This document shows positions 33,504 through 41,553 of a stretch of DNA of 41,553 nt, in pieces. A model generated the notes under the pieces. The model did no database searches. It was not told the origin of the DNA and saw only the letters and a program-made list of their open reading frames with translations. Both the position numbers and the translations under genes were made by a program. The stretch is from Actinoallomurus liliacearum (GTDB taxonomy: Bacteria; Actinomycetota; Actinomycetes; Streptosporangiales; Streptosporangiaceae). Position 1 is the first letter of the stretch, and each line of letters starts with the position of its first letter. The DNA is taken from positions 1 through 41,553 of the forward strand of contig NZ_BAABHJ010000037.1 in the NCBI RefSeq assembly GCF_039542035.1, read 5' to 3'.

Positions 33504-34309
33504 GCCCGCACGTCCTCGTAACCGGCGCGGCGAGTGGCATCGGCGCCGCCGTCGCGGCCTCGTTCGCGGCGGACGGCTGGACGGTCACCGGGGTGGACCT
33601 GCGGGAGGCTCCGCTCCGCGCGTCCCTGTCGGGCCTCGCCGCGACGCCCATCGTCGCGGACCTGGCCGATCCGGAGGCGCCGGAGGACGTCGTACGGCGG
33701 GCATGGGAGTCCGGCGGGCCCCTGGACGCGCTCGTCAACGCCGCCGGCATCTACCCGGCCCGTCCCTTCCTCGACCTGGACGCGGAGCTGTGGGACCGCG
33801 TCCAGGCGGTGAACGTGCGGGCGCCCATGCTGGCCACCCGCGCGTACGCCGAACTGGCCGTCGCGGCGGGCCGGCCCGGCAGCGTCGTCAACATCAGCTC
33901 CGGGGCGGCCCTGCGCGCCCGGCCCGGCGCGGCCCACTACAGCACGTCGAAGGCGGCGCTGGAGATGCTGACGAAGGCCGCGGCCGTCGAGCTCGGCGGC
34001 GCCGGCATCAGGGTGAACGCGGTCAGCCCAGGGTTCGTCACAGTCGACAGCGCGGCCAACCCGGTGACCGAGGAGTACGCCGCCGCCGTCTCGGTCAACC
34101 CGCTCGGTCGGCGCGGGCGGCCGGACGACATCGCCGCGGCGGTCCGCTGGCTCGTCTCGCCGGCCGCCGAATGGGTCACCGGCTCGATCCTGCGGGTCGA
34201 CGGCGGCGCGTCCGCGGGAACGACCACGCTGCCCGCGCACTGGCCCGGGCTCACCGACGTCCAGGCGCCGGGGACCGGAATCGACGACAACGAAGGAGCG
34301 AAAGCGTGA
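33500..34309 (+). CDS. Short-chain dehydrogenase/reductase
   Basis: 269 residues of a classical SDR. Seen directly: the nucleotide loop TGAASGIG (residues 8-15), NAAG, the catalytic Ser in VVNISSGAAL and the YSTSK catalytic Tyr-Lys. Acidic Asp in GVDLREAP after the second strand suggests NAD+ over NADP+. The enzyme would oxidise a hydroxyl group or reduce a keto group of an operon intermediate. The ATG overlaps the transporter stop (ATGA), and its own stop overlaps the next start (GTGA). The C-terminal 40 residues (after VDGGASAG) extend beyond the usual SDR core. Substrate unknown. Confidence 0.9.
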   Translation: MSPHVLVTGAASGIGAAVAASFAADGWTVTGVDLREAPLRASLSGLAATPIVADLADPEAPEDVVRRAWESGGPLDALVNAAGIYPARPFLDLDAELWDRVQAVNVRAPMLATRAYAELAVAAGRPGSVVNISSGAALRARPGAAHYSTSKAALEMLTKAAAVELGGAGIRVNAVSPGFVTVDSAANPVTEEYAAAVSVNPLGRRGRPDDIAAAVRWLVSPAAEWVTGSILRVDGGASAGTTTLPAHWPGLTDVQAPGTGIDDNEGAKA

Positions 34310-35334
34310 GTTCTCGGGAGTACACCGTCGTGGGCGCGGGCGCGATCGGCGGCACCCTCGCCTGGCACCTGGCCGGGGCGGGACATCCGGTGACCGTCGT
34401 GGACGCCGACCCGGATCACGTGGCGGCGATCGCCCGAAACGGGATCATCCTCGAACGCGACGGCGTGCGGACCCCGCAGCCGGTCGCCGCGGCGTACACC
34501 CTCGAGCAGGTGAGCGCGCCGCTCGGCCGGGTGCTGCTAGCGGTCAAGGCCCAGGCCACCCGGACCGCCGCCGAGTGGCTCGCCGGCAGGCTCGCCGCGG
34601 ACGGCTACGTCGCCAGCCTGCAGAACGGCCTGAACGAGGAGCTGATCGCGGAGTACGTCGGCGCCGAACGCACGGTCGGCGCCTTCGTCGACCTGTTCGC
34701 CGACGTGGTCGCCCCGGGCGTGATCAACGACGGCGGCGCGGGCGCCATCGCGATCGGGGAGATGGACGGCGCTCCCTCCGCGCGGGTGCGCGACCTGGCG
34801 GCCGACCTGGGCGCGTGGGGGCCGGTCACGGTCACCGGCAACGTCGCCGGGTATCTCTGGGCCAAGCTGGGCTTCGGCGCCATGCTGACCGCGACCGCGC
34901 TGGCCGACGACACGATGGGCGACCTGCTGGACCGGCACCGGCCGGCCGCGCACGAACTGGCCCGTGAGGTCCTCGCCGTCGCGGCCGCCGAGGGGATCAC
35001 CCTGGAGCCGTTCGACGCGTTCGAGCCCTCGGCGTACACCGACGGCGCGGACCCGGAGAAGGCCGCCGCCGCGACCGACCGCCTGGTGGCGTGGCTGCGC
35101 ACGCAGACCAAGACCAGGAGCGGTATCTGGCGCGACATCGTGGTGCGTCGCCGCGCGACCGAGATCCCGACCCAGTACGCGCCCGTGCTCGCCGCCGCCG
35201 ACCGGCACCGGATCGACGTGCCCGTCCTGCGGGTCCTGCTCAGCCAGCTCGCCGAGGTCGAGGCCGACGTCGCCACCATGTCCGAGAAGCGCGTCGAACT
35301 GCTCGACGCCGTCGCCGAGCGGGAGGTCCGATGA
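34306..35334 (+). CDS. Ketopantoate-reductase-like (ApbA/PanE family) dehydrogenase
   Basis: 342 residues. The N-terminal Rossmann loop VVGAGAIGGTLAWHL, the VLLAVKAQAT and SLQNGLNEE segments (the latter holding the family's Asn) and a helical C-terminal domain with LWAKLGFGAML (catalytic-type Lys) identify the ApbA/PanE family. Members reduce 2-keto acids or oxidise 2-hydroxy acids; only some are true pantothenate enzymes. With no pantothenate genes here and its place in a catabolic operon, it more likely handles a 2-hydroxy/2-keto intermediate. Start GTG 34306 has AAGGAG upstream and overlaps the SDR stop. Confidence 0.85.
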   Translation: MSSREYTVVGAGAIGGTLAWHLAGAGHPVTVVDADPDHVAAIARNGIILERDGVRTPQPVAAAYTLEQVSAPLGRVLLAVKAQATRTAAEWLAGRLAADGYVASLQNGLNEELIAEYVGAERTVGAFVDLFADVVAPGVINDGGAGAIAIGEMDGAPSARVRDLAADLGAWGPVTVTGNVAGYLWAKLGFGAMLTATALADDTMGDLLDRHRPAAHELAREVLAVAAAEGITLEPFDAFEPSAYTDGADPEKAAAATDRLVAWLRTQTKTRSGIWRDIVVRRRATEIPTQYAPVLAAADRHRIDVPVLRVLLSQLAEVEADVATMSEKRVELLDAVAEREVR

Positions 35335-36527
35335 GCGCTCCGACGACCTCGACGGCGCTGGTGGAGTGGGTCCGCGACGGCGTCGGCGACATGCTCCGGG
35401 ACCTGGAGGAGTACGTCCGGCTGGAGACCCCCAGCGACGACCCCGTCGCCCTCGCGGCCGGCCGGGACTGGGTGGTCTCCTGGATCGAGCGTCGCCTGGG
35501 CGCGCCGGCGTCCGCGCGCACCGAGCCCGGTGCTCCCCACGGTGACACGGTCGTCCTGGACTACCCGGGAACCGGCGCCGGGGCCGGTGCGGGGACGGTG
35601 CTGATCCTCGCGCACTACGACACGGTGTGGCCGGTCGGCACTCTCGCCGAACTGCCGTTCGGCGTGGACGGTGAGGTGATCCGCGGTCCGGGCGTGTTCG
35701 ACATGAAGGCCGGCCTCGTCCAGGCGGTCTGGGCGCTGCGCGCGATCCGCACGGGCGGGCTGGCCTGCCCGCCCGTGCGGTTCGTCCTGAACGGCGACGA
35801 GGAGATCGGCAGCCCGGCGTCCCGCCCGGTGATCGAGGAGTGCTGCCGCGACGCCGCCGCCGTGCTCGTGTTCGAGGCGAGCGCCGACGGCGCCGTCAAG
35901 ACCGCGCGGAAGGGCGTGGGCCTGTTCGACGTGACGCTGACCGGGATCGAGGCGCACGCGGGCCTGGATCCCACGGCCGGTGCCAGCGCGGTGACGGCGC
36001 TCGCGGAGTTCGTCACCGCGGCGACCGCGCTGACGGACGTCGCGGCGGGCACGACCGTGAACGTCGGCGTGATCGCCGGCGGTACCCGCCCCAACGTGAC
36101 GGCGGGGTCGGCCCGCGCCCACCTCGACGTGCGCGTCGCCGACGAGGCCGAGGCCGCGCGGGTCGAGCGGGCGCTGACCGCGTGGCGGCCGGCCGACCCG
36201 CGGGTGACGGTACGGCTGGACGGGGGCTGGAACCGCCCGGTCATGACCCGGACGCCCGCCGTGGCCGGCCTGTACGAGCGGGCCCGGGCACTGGCCGCGA
36301 CGCTCGGGTTGGACCTGCGGGAGACCGCGGTCGGCGGTGCCAGCGACGGCAACTTCGCGGCCGCGCTCGGCGTCCCGGTGCTCGACGGGTTCGGCGCCGT
36401 CGGCGGGGGCGCCCACGCCCGGCACGAGCACGCCACCGTGCCCGGCATGATCGAGCGCTCCGCCCTGGCGGCCGCCGTGCTCACCTCGCTCGCCGACGGC
36501 GGCGCGGACCTGCCCGCGGCCGGGTGA
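35331..36527 (+). CDS. M20-family amidohydrolase (carboxypeptidase G2/ArgE-like)
   Basis: 398 residues, two-zinc hydrolase. Seen directly: ILAHYDTVWP (first zinc His and catalytic Asp), GVFDMKAG (bridging Asp), GDEEIGS (catalytic Glu and zinc Glu), the GIEAHAG dimerisation-domain His, and HARHEHATV near the end. The wording is closest to the glutamate carboxypeptidase G2 group, which cuts C-terminal acidic residues or N-acyl bonds. It lacks a signal peptide. As the last of the overlapping genes (ATGA with the previous stop) it may hydrolyse the half-amide or N-acyl compound formed by the NodB-type enzyme. Exact substrate unknown. Confidence 0.88.
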   Translation: MSAPTTSTALVEWVRDGVGDMLRDLEEYVRLETPSDDPVALAAGRDWVVSWIERRLGAPASARTEPGAPHGDTVVLDYPGTGAGAGAGTVLILAHYDTVWPVGTLAELPFGVDGEVIRGPGVFDMKAGLVQAVWALRAIRTGGLACPPVRFVLNGDEEIGSPASRPVIEECCRDAAAVLVFEASADGAVKTARKGVGLFDVTLTGIEAHAGLDPTAGASAVTALAEFVTAATALTDVAAGTTVNVGVIAGGTRPNVTAGSARAHLDVRVADEAEAARVERALTAWRPADPRVTVRLDGGWNRPVMTRTPAVAGLYERARALAATLGLDLRETAVGGASDGNFAAALGVPVLDGFGAVGGGAHARHEHATVPGMIERSALAAAVLTSLADGGADLPAAG

Positions 36528-36691
36528 CCCGGCCTCCGGCGGGCCGCGCGACAGGAGCCCTGGGCCGCCCGGCCGTCACGCCCGGCGGCCGGCCCGGGGG
36601 GAGAAACGGCAGACGGCGGATCCGCCGGGCGGCGGAGTGATCGCACCGGGCCGGAGGTCCGTCCGCCGGTCCGTTACGGGACGATGGCCGC

Positions 36692-37636
36692 ATGCTGGTC
36701 ACCACAGGAACGGACGTCGCGGCGGAGACCCGCGCGTTCAACGACAGGCTCGCCGCCTTGTACGCCGCCGGTCCGCAACTGCACGAGGTCGACGATCCGC
36801 CGGCGACCCGGGCGGCCCGCGCTCGCGGAGAAGGACCGTTCGCCGCGCCCGAGCGGCTCGCCGAGGGCAGCGCCCGCACGATCCCCGGGCGCGCCGGTGA
36901 GATCCCGGTGCGGGTGTTCACTCCTACCGAGGTGCGGGGCGTCTACCTGCACTTCCACGGCGGCGGCTGGACCCTCGGCACGGCCGACTCCCAGGATCCC
37001 ACGCTCTGGCGGCTCGCCACCGAGGCCGGCGTCGCGGTGGTCAGCGTCGACTACCGGCTCGCTCCCGAGCACCCCTATCCGAGCGGCCCGGACGACTGCG
37101 AGGACGCCGCGCGCTGGCTCATCGCCGCCGCCGGCCGGGAGTTCGGCGCCGAGCGGCTGGTCATCGGCGGCGAGTCGGCCGGCGCGCATCTCGCCGCCGT
37201 CACGCTGCTGCGGCTGGGCGACGCGGCGAGCGCCTTCCGCGCGGCCCAGCTGACCTTCGGCGCCTACGACCTGTCGATGACGCCGAGCCAGCGCAGTTGG
37301 GGCGAGCGGAACCTGGCCCTGTCGACGCCCGTCCTCCAGTGGTTCACCGGCAAGTTCCTGCCCGGGATGAGTCTCGAAGAGCGCCGCTCCCCGGACGTCT
37401 CCCCGCTGTACGCCGGCCTTTCCGGGCTGCCGCCGGCCCGATTCGTCGTCGGAACCCAGGATCCGCTGCTGGACGACACTCTGTTCATGGAGGCGCGCTG
37501 GCGGGCCGCCGGCAACGAGACGGAACTCGAGGTCGTCGCGGAGGCGCCGCACGGTTTCGTCGGCTTCCCGCTGACGGTCGCCGAGCGAGAATTGGCCCGC
37601 CAGCGCGAGTTTGTCGCCCGCGCCATCGGCACCTGA
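36692..37636 (+). CDS. Alpha/beta hydrolase, hormone-sensitive-lipase type
   Basis: 314 residues. The HSL-family oxyanion motif HFHGGGW (87-93), the nucleophile GGESAG with Ser162, an Asp in GTQDPLLDD and a His in APHGFVGF complete the triad. SVDYRLAPEHPYP is also typical. It should cleave short acyl esters in the cytoplasm. No ribosome site precedes the ATG; GACGAT (36680-36685) lies six bases before it, so a leaderless message is likely. It follows the M20 gene after 164 bp of GC-rich spacer and is probably independent of that operon. A 16-bp repeat array and a strong hairpin follow it. Confidence 0.88.
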   Translation: MLVTTGTDVAAETRAFNDRLAALYAAGPQLHEVDDPPATRAARARGEGPFAAPERLAEGSARTIPGRAGEIPVRVFTPTEVRGVYLHFHGGGWTLGTADSQDPTLWRLATEAGVAVVSVDYRLAPEHPYPSGPDDCEDAARWLIAAAGREFGAERLVIGGESAGAHLAAVTLLRLGDAASAFRAAQLTFGAYDLSMTPSQRSWGERNLALSTPVLQWFTGKFLPGMSLEERRSPDVSPLYAGLSGLPPARFVVGTQDPLLDDTLFMEARWRAAGNETELEVVAEAPHGFVGFPLTVAERELARQREFVARAIGT

Positions 37637-37637
37637 C

Positions 37638-37764
37638 ACGGCCGGGCTCCGCCGCGGCCGGCTCCTGACGTGCCGGGCTTCTGAGGTGCCGGGCTTCTGA
37701 GGTGCCGGGCTCCTGCCGTGGCCGGGCTCGGGACGTGCCGGATTCCTGGCGCGGCCGGGCTCCG
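37638..37764. repeat. Eight degenerate 16-bp tandem repeats
   Basis: The core gccgg(g)ct recurs with starts at 37641, 37657, 37672, 37688, 37704, 37721, 37737 and 37754, a period of 15-17 bp. The best-preserved unit, CTGAGGTGCCGGGCTT, is repeated almost exactly around 37665-37712. It starts right at the end of the hydrolase gene and is a possible strand-slippage array. Confidence 0.75.
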
Positions 37765-37778
37765 GTTCGCTGAAGGCG

Positions 37779-37812
37779 GTGCTCGCGCGGCCACCTGTGG
37801 CCACGCGAGCAC
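37779..37812. terminator. Long stem-loop between the hydrolase and GH3 genes
   Basis: GTGCTCGCGCGGCCAC (37779-37794) pairs with GTGGCCACGCGAGCAC (37797-37812), a 16-bp stem with one mismatch and a two-base loop. It separates the hydrolase transcript from the GH3 promoter and is most likely a terminator. Confidence 0.65.
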
Positions 37813-37853
37813 GCCTTGACATGGCGTTGTTACGGGCGGTCCTTAACCGATCC

Positions 37854-37897
37854 TTGACTGCGGCATATCGTGGGGATTTGATACCGGCGATCGCCGG
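37854..37897 (+). promoter_or_regulatory. GH3 promoter with overlapping palindromic operator
   Basis: TTGACT (37854-37859) and TTGATA (37878-37883) are 18 bp apart. Directly downstream is the perfect 14-bp palindrome CCGGCGATCGCCGG (37884-37897), where transcription should start, so a repressor bound here would block it. A separate TTGACA at 37816-37821 has no good -10. Confidence 0.5.
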
Positions 37898-37906
37898 GAG
37901 ATACGA

Positions 37907-40213
37907 ATGCGACGAAGGACGACGGCGCTGATCGCGGCGCTGGCGATGCTGACCCCGCTCGCCGGAGGCGCGGTGTCCGCCACCCCGCAGTCCAGCGACG
38001 AGGCCGCGATGCGGCCGACGCGCACCGCCCCGAACGCGACCGTCGAGGCCCGGGTGAACGCCCTGCTGGCGCGGATGACGCTCGACGAGAAGCTGCAGCA
38101 GCTCCAGCTGCTCTCCGACGGCCAGGTGACCGACGAGGACGCCAAGAAGGGCGTCGGCGGAGTGTTCAGCCTCACCGACCCGCAGAAGATCGACCACCTG
38201 CAGCACGTCGCCGTCGAGCAGTCGCGGCTGCACATCCCGATCCTGTTCGCCTACGACACGATTCACGGGTACCGCACCATCTTCCCGGCCCCGCTCGGCG
38301 CGGCGAGCAGCTTCGACCCGGGCGTCGTCACCGCCGACGACACGTACGCCGCGCGCGAGACCGCCGCGGTGGGGATCAAGCAGATCTACGGCCCGATGGT
38401 CGACGTCTCCCACGAGCCGCGCTGGGGACGTATCGCCGAAGGCGCGGGGGAGGACCCGTACCTCGGCTCGGTGTTCGCGGCGGCCCGCGTCAAGGCCGCG
38501 CAGGGCGGCGACTACAGCGCCCCCGACAAGGTCGTCACGAGTCCCAAGCACTTCGCGGCGTACGGCCAGCCGGAGGGCGGCCGTGACTACAACACGACCG
38601 ACCTGTCCGAGCAGCGGCTGCGCAACATGTACCTGCCGCCGTTCAAGGCGGCGATCGACGCCGGCGCGGACACGGTGATGTGCTCGTTCAACGACATCAA
38701 CGGCTCACCGGGCTGCGGCGACGGCCACACCGAGACCGACATCCTCAAACGCGAGTGGGGCTTCGACGGCTTCATCGAGAGCGACTACACCGCGGTCGCG
38801 GAGATGCGCGCCTGCCCGCCCAAGACGCCGGACAGCGGACCGTGCGGCCACGGCGTCGCCGCCGACGGTCCCGGCGCCGCCGCCCTCGCGCTCAACTCCG
38901 GCACCGACTCGGAGATGGTCAGCACCAACATCCGCGACTACGGCAAGGAGCTGCTCGCCCAGCACCGGATCTCGACGGCCCGCGTCGACGACGCCGTACG
39001 GCGGATCCTGCGCGTGAAGTTCCGTGCGGGCCTGTTCGACCACCCGTACGTCGACCCGGGCAAGGCCGAGGCGGCGCAGCTCCGGCCCGACGCCGTCGCC
39101 GCCGCGCGCCAGGCGGCCGGGCGGTCGATGGTGCTGCTGAAGAACGACGGCGGCACACTGCCGCTCGACCCGTCGAAGTCGACGGCCGTGATCGGCCCGC
39201 TCGGCGACGACCGGCACGACATGCTCGGCCCATGGTGGGGGCAGGGCCGCGACCAGGACGCCGTCTCGGTCTACGAGGGCATCAAGGCGCAGCACCCGAA
39301 GACCACCTTCACCCAGGCCTGCCAGATGATCGACAAGGATCCGCCGGACGTCACGCCCGCCGACGAGTGCGGGTCCGACGCGGACTTCCCGAAGGCGGTC
39401 GCGGCGGCCGAGGCCGCCGACCAGGTCGTACTCGCCCTCGGCGAGACACGGGGGCAGAGCGGCGAGGCGGCATCCCGCAGCGACCTCGACCTGCCCGGCA
39501 GGCAGCAGGAGCTGATCGATCGGATCAAGGCGACCGGCAAGCCGTTCGTCGTCGTCCTGTTCAACGGCCGGCCGCTGACGCTGTCGAAGGTCGCCGCGAG
39601 CGCCCCGGCGATCCTGGAGGCGTGGTTCCCCGGCGTCCAGGCCGGCAACGCGGTCGCCGACGTGCTGTTCGGCAAGGTGAACCCCGGAGGCAAGCTGCCG
39701 GTCACCTTCCCCCGCGTGATCGGGCAGGTGCCGATCTACTACGACCACGACCCGACCGGCCGCCCCTGCGACCCGAACACCAAGTACGGCTCGCGGTACC
39801 GCGACCTGCCGAGCTGCGACCCGCTTTACCCGTTCGGGTACGGCCTCAGCTACACGACGTTCGCGCTCTCCGGCCTCAGGCTGAGCTCGGCGACGATGGC
39901 GCCGAACGGCACCGTCACCGCCTCGGTCCGGGTGCGGAACACCGGAGGCCGCACCGGTGACGAGGTCGTGCAGCTCTACCTCCACGACCCGGTCGCGAGC
40001 GTCGAACAGCCCGTCCGCCGGCTGCGCGGGTTCGAGCGCGTCACGCTCCGGCCCGGCGAGAGCAGGACCGTGACGTTCACCCTCCGCCGGAACGACGTCG
40101 GCTACTACGACAACGGCGGCCGGTTCGTCGTCGAGCCCGGCACCATCGACGTGTACGCGGGAACGAGCTCCACCGGCGGCCTGCACGGCTCGTTCGAGGT
40201 CACCGCGCGATGA
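37907..40213 (+). CDS. Secreted GH3 beta-glucosidase-like enzyme
   Basis: 768 residues. A signal peptide (about 1-26, ALIAALAMLTPLAGGAVSA) precedes a GH3 TIM barrel with PMVDVSHEPRWGRIAEGAGED and the nucleophile Asp293 in GFIESDYTAV. A second alpha/beta sandwich with GETRGQSGEAASRSDLDLPG supplies the acid/base region, and a fibronectin-III-like domain ends the protein (VRNTGGRTGDEVVQLYL). The length and order are those of BglX-like enzymes, which release glucose or related sugars from beta-linked oligosaccharides outside the cell. GGGAG before the ATG sets the start. The palindrome in the promoter suggests sugar-responsive repression. Confidence 0.93.
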   Translation: MRRRTTALIAALAMLTPLAGGAVSATPQSSDEAAMRPTRTAPNATVEARVNALLARMTLDEKLQQLQLLSDGQVTDEDAKKGVGGVFSLTDPQKIDHLQHVAVEQSRLHIPILFAYDTIHGYRTIFPAPLGAASSFDPGVVTADDTYAARETAAVGIKQIYGPMVDVSHEPRWGRIAEGAGEDPYLGSVFAAARVKAAQGGDYSAPDKVVTSPKHFAAYGQPEGGRDYNTTDLSEQRLRNMYLPPFKAAIDAGADTVMCSFNDINGSPGCGDGHTETDILKREWGFDGFIESDYTAVAEMRACPPKTPDSGPCGHGVAADGPGAAALALNSGTDSEMVSTNIRDYGKELLAQHRISTARVDDAVRRILRVKFRAGLFDHPYVDPGKAEAAQLRPDAVAAARQAAGRSMVLLKNDGGTLPLDPSKSTAVIGPLGDDRHDMLGPWWGQGRDQDAVSVYEGIKAQHPKTTFTQACQMIDKDPPDVTPADECGSDADFPKAVAAAEAADQVVLALGETRGQSGEAASRSDLDLPGRQQELIDRIKATGKPFVVVLFNGRPLTLSKVAASAPAILEAWFPGVQAGNAVADVLFGKVNPGGKLPVTFPRVIGQVPIYYDHDPTGRPCDPNTKYGSRYRDLPSCDPLYPFGYGLSYTTFALSGLRLSSATMAPNGTVTASVRVRNTGGRTGDEVVQLYLHDPVASVEQPVRRLRGFERVTLRPGESRTVTFTLRRNDVGYYDNGGRFVVEPGTIDVYAGTSSTGGLHGSFEVTAR

Positions 40214-40356
40214 GGGCGCCCGCCCGTGCCGCCGCACGCTCGGCCTGCCCGATCCCGGAACGCGCCATCGGCCCGGTCACCGGAGTCGACCACTTCCGCG
40301 CCGGCCGCTGACCGGGCCGCCGGGCGCCGCCGATCGCGCACGTGGCAGGCTGACGA

Positions 40357-40370
40357 GTGAGCGCTTTCAC
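40357..40370. promoter_or_regulatory. Possible LacI-family operator
   Basis: GTGAGCGCTTTCAC contains the central AGCGCT and the outer GTGA/TCAC of LacI-type sites, though the halves are not perfectly symmetric. It lies 50 bp before the isomerase-like gene and suggests sugar control. The rest of the 206-bp gap shows nothing else certain. Confidence 0.3.
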
Positions 40371-40419
40371 CGGCCGCGGGCCGACCCCGGACGCCGCGGC
40401 CCGACCGTAGGAGAGACCC

Positions 40420-41463
40420 GTGCGACCCGTCGTGCTCCCGCCGAACATGCCGCGTTCGTTCTACCGGGGCGCCGGGCGTATCGGCCGGTTCCGCGACACG
40501 CCGACGCCCGCCGACGCGGATCCGTACTTCCCCGAGGACTGGGTGGGTTCGGTCACCGCGCGGCACGGGGCGGCGCCCGCCGGGCTCACGACGCTGCCCG
40601 ACGGACGACCGCTGGCCACCGCCGTCGCCGAGGACCCGGAGGCGTGGCTCGGCCCCGCGCACCTCGCCCGGCACGGCGCCGACCCGGCCATCCTGGTCAA
40701 GCTCCTCGACGCCGGGGAGCGCCTCCCGGTCCACGTGCACCCGGACCGCGCGTTCGCCACCGCCCACCTGGCCTCGCCGTACGGCAAGACCGAGGCGTGG
40801 GTGATCGTCGACGCGGCTCCGGAGGCGGCCGTGCACCTGGGGTTCCGGCGGGACGTCGCCGCCGGCGAACTGCGCCGGTGGGCGGCCGAGCAGCGGACCG
40901 GGGAGATGCTGGCCGCCACCAACCGGATTCCCGTCCGTCCCGGCGACGCGATCGTCTGCCCGGCCGGCGTTCCGCACGCCATCGGCGCGGACATCCTGCT
41001 GGTGGAGGTCCAGGAGCCGACCGACTTCTCGGTGCTGCTGGAGTGGGAGGGCTACGACGTCGACGCCGAGGCCGGTCACCTGGGGCTCGGCTACGACGCC
41101 GCGCTCGGCTGCGTGGACCGTTCCGCGTGGGACGACCGCCGGATCGACGCGGTGCGCGGCGCGGACCGCGCCGGCCGCGGCATCCGGCCCGGGGTCGACC
41201 GGCTCTTCCCGGGGGCGGCCGACCCCTTCTTCGCCGCCGAGCGCGTCCGGCCGGACCCGGTCGGCGTGCTCGACCCGGCCTTCTCGGTGGTCGTCATCAC
41301 GGAAGGGGCCGGCGAGCTGGACCCCGAACACGGCGACCGGCTCGCGGTCCGCTCCGGCCAGACGCTTCTCGTCCCGTACGCCGCCGGGCACTGCGCCCTC
41401 CGGGGCGACCTGCGGGCGATCCGCTGCCGTCCGCCGTACGACACGCCCGGCGACGGCGCCTGA
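40420..41463 (+). CDS. Mannose-6-phosphate-isomerase-like (type I cupin) protein
   Basis: 347 residues of the type I phosphomannose isomerase family, zinc cupins interconverting mannose-6-P and fructose-6-P. Likely zinc ligands are visible in LPVHVHPD (two His), KTEAW (Glu) and CPAGVPHAIG (His). The opening MPRSFYRGAGRIGRFRDTP and EDWVGSVTARHG resemble a subgroup of short actinobacterial homologues whose activity is often unproven, so another sugar isomerase or a cupin of other function is possible. The GTG start has TAGGAGAG upstream. The neighbouring GH3 gene and the LacI-like site fit a role in sugar use. Confidence 0.82.
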   Translation: MRPVVLPPNMPRSFYRGAGRIGRFRDTPTPADADPYFPEDWVGSVTARHGAAPAGLTTLPDGRPLATAVAEDPEAWLGPAHLARHGADPAILVKLLDAGERLPVHVHPDRAFATAHLASPYGKTEAWVIVDAAPEAAVHLGFRRDVAAGELRRWAAEQRTGEMLAATNRIPVRPGDAIVCPAGVPHAIGADILLVEVQEPTDFSVLLEWEGYDVDAEAGHLGLGYDAALGCVDRSAWDDRRIDAVRGADRAGRGIRPGVDRLFPGAADPFFAAERVRPDPVGVLDPAFSVVVITEGAGELDPEHGDRLAVRSGQTLLVPYAAGHCALRGDLRAIRCRPPYDTPGDGA

Positions 41464-41483
41464 CCTCCCACGCGGGAAGGATC

Positions 41484-41553
41484 TAGTGCCGCGTCAACCA
41501 ACGTTGGTCGTTTTGGCCGTGTTGGTTGATCCTCGCTTGGGGCGAGCGACTCC
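41484..41553. mobile_element. Possible end of an insertion element
   Basis: After CTAG at 41483-41486 comes a run of nested inverted repeats: ACCAACGTTGGT (41498-41509, perfect palindrome), TCAACCAAC (41494-41502) against GTTGGTTGA (41521-41529), and TCGCT/AGCGA around 41534-41550. This looks like the outer end of an insertion sequence placed at CTAG, as in IS630-type elements, continuing beyond the window. No transposase is visible, so the call is tentative. Confidence 0.4.

Noticed and set aside
36615..36626. GGCGGATCCGCC palindrome before the alpha/beta hydrolase
   Set aside because: It lies in very GC-rich spacer where such palindromes arise often, and it is not placed clearly relative to a promoter.
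40214..40419. Protein tail reading CPIPERAIGPVTGVDHFRAGR before the isomerase gene
   Set aside because: It is a short open stretch without a start, ribosome site or recognisable family; chance in GC-rich DNA cannot be excluded.

Overview
The window is high-GC DNA (above 70% by eye) with GTG and TTG starts, strong Shine-Dalgarno sites, several probable leaderless starts and many ATGA/GTGA gene overlaps. Its gene families (tgm-type graspetide pair, nSTAND-WD40 protein, DosR-like box, NCS1 permease, GH127) point to a filamentous actinobacterium, perhaps of the Streptosporangiales/Thermomonosporaceae. The genus is a guess. No rRNA, tRNA, CRISPR or phage structural module was seen.

Layout. (1) 92-1384, minus: a patatin-like phospholipase with a repeat array upstream. 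(2) 1564-8457, minus: a tight five-gene operon read from right to left: an NRPS-like adenylation-thiolation-reductase protein, an aldo/keto reductase, a PAPS sulfotransferase, an HK97-fold shell protein and an MFS exporter. With no phage genes nearby, the shell protein is best read as an encapsulin of the type reported inside biosynthetic clusters. This is the most interesting system in the window: a predicted amino-acid-derived, reduced and probably sulfated metabolite made with, or inside, a protein nanocompartment. (3) 9131-13483: a D-arginine-dehydrogenase-like flavoenzyme divergent from an NCS1 permease, then a HEAT-repeat protein. (4) 13499-18889: a HTH-nSTAND-WD40 protein divergent from a graspetide precursor and its ATP-grasp ligase. 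(5) 19014-25994: a TetR regulator divergent from a carotenoid-cleavage-type oxygenase across a double operator, then a GH127 enzyme, a PH-domain membrane protein and a secreted GH18 chitinase-like enzyme.

(6) 26104-29747 is a decayed region. It holds a truncated drug-efflux transporter, a [NiFe]-hydrogenase large-subunit gene that seems to have lost internal segments including the first nickel-binding CxxC, its maturation protease, a flavin split-barrel protein, and a secreted ferritin-like protein whose Shine-Dalgarno-equipped start is out of frame by one base. A DosR-like box lies before the hydrogenase genes. (7) 30161-36527, plus: six genes each overlapping the next by four bases: a double Lrp/AsnC regulator, a NodB-fold deacetylase/imidase-like hydrolase, an MHS-type transporter, an SDR, a ketopantoate-reductase-like enzyme and an M20 amidohydrolase. 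This reads as one catabolic pathway for an unknown imide-, amide- or N-acyl-type compound. (8) 36692-41463: an alpha/beta hydrolase, a secreted GH3 beta-glucosidase and a phosphomannose-isomerase-like enzyme, ending in inverted repeats that may be the edge of an insertion element.

Coordinates, motifs and overlaps were read directly. Family names rest on remembered family signatures, not on searches.
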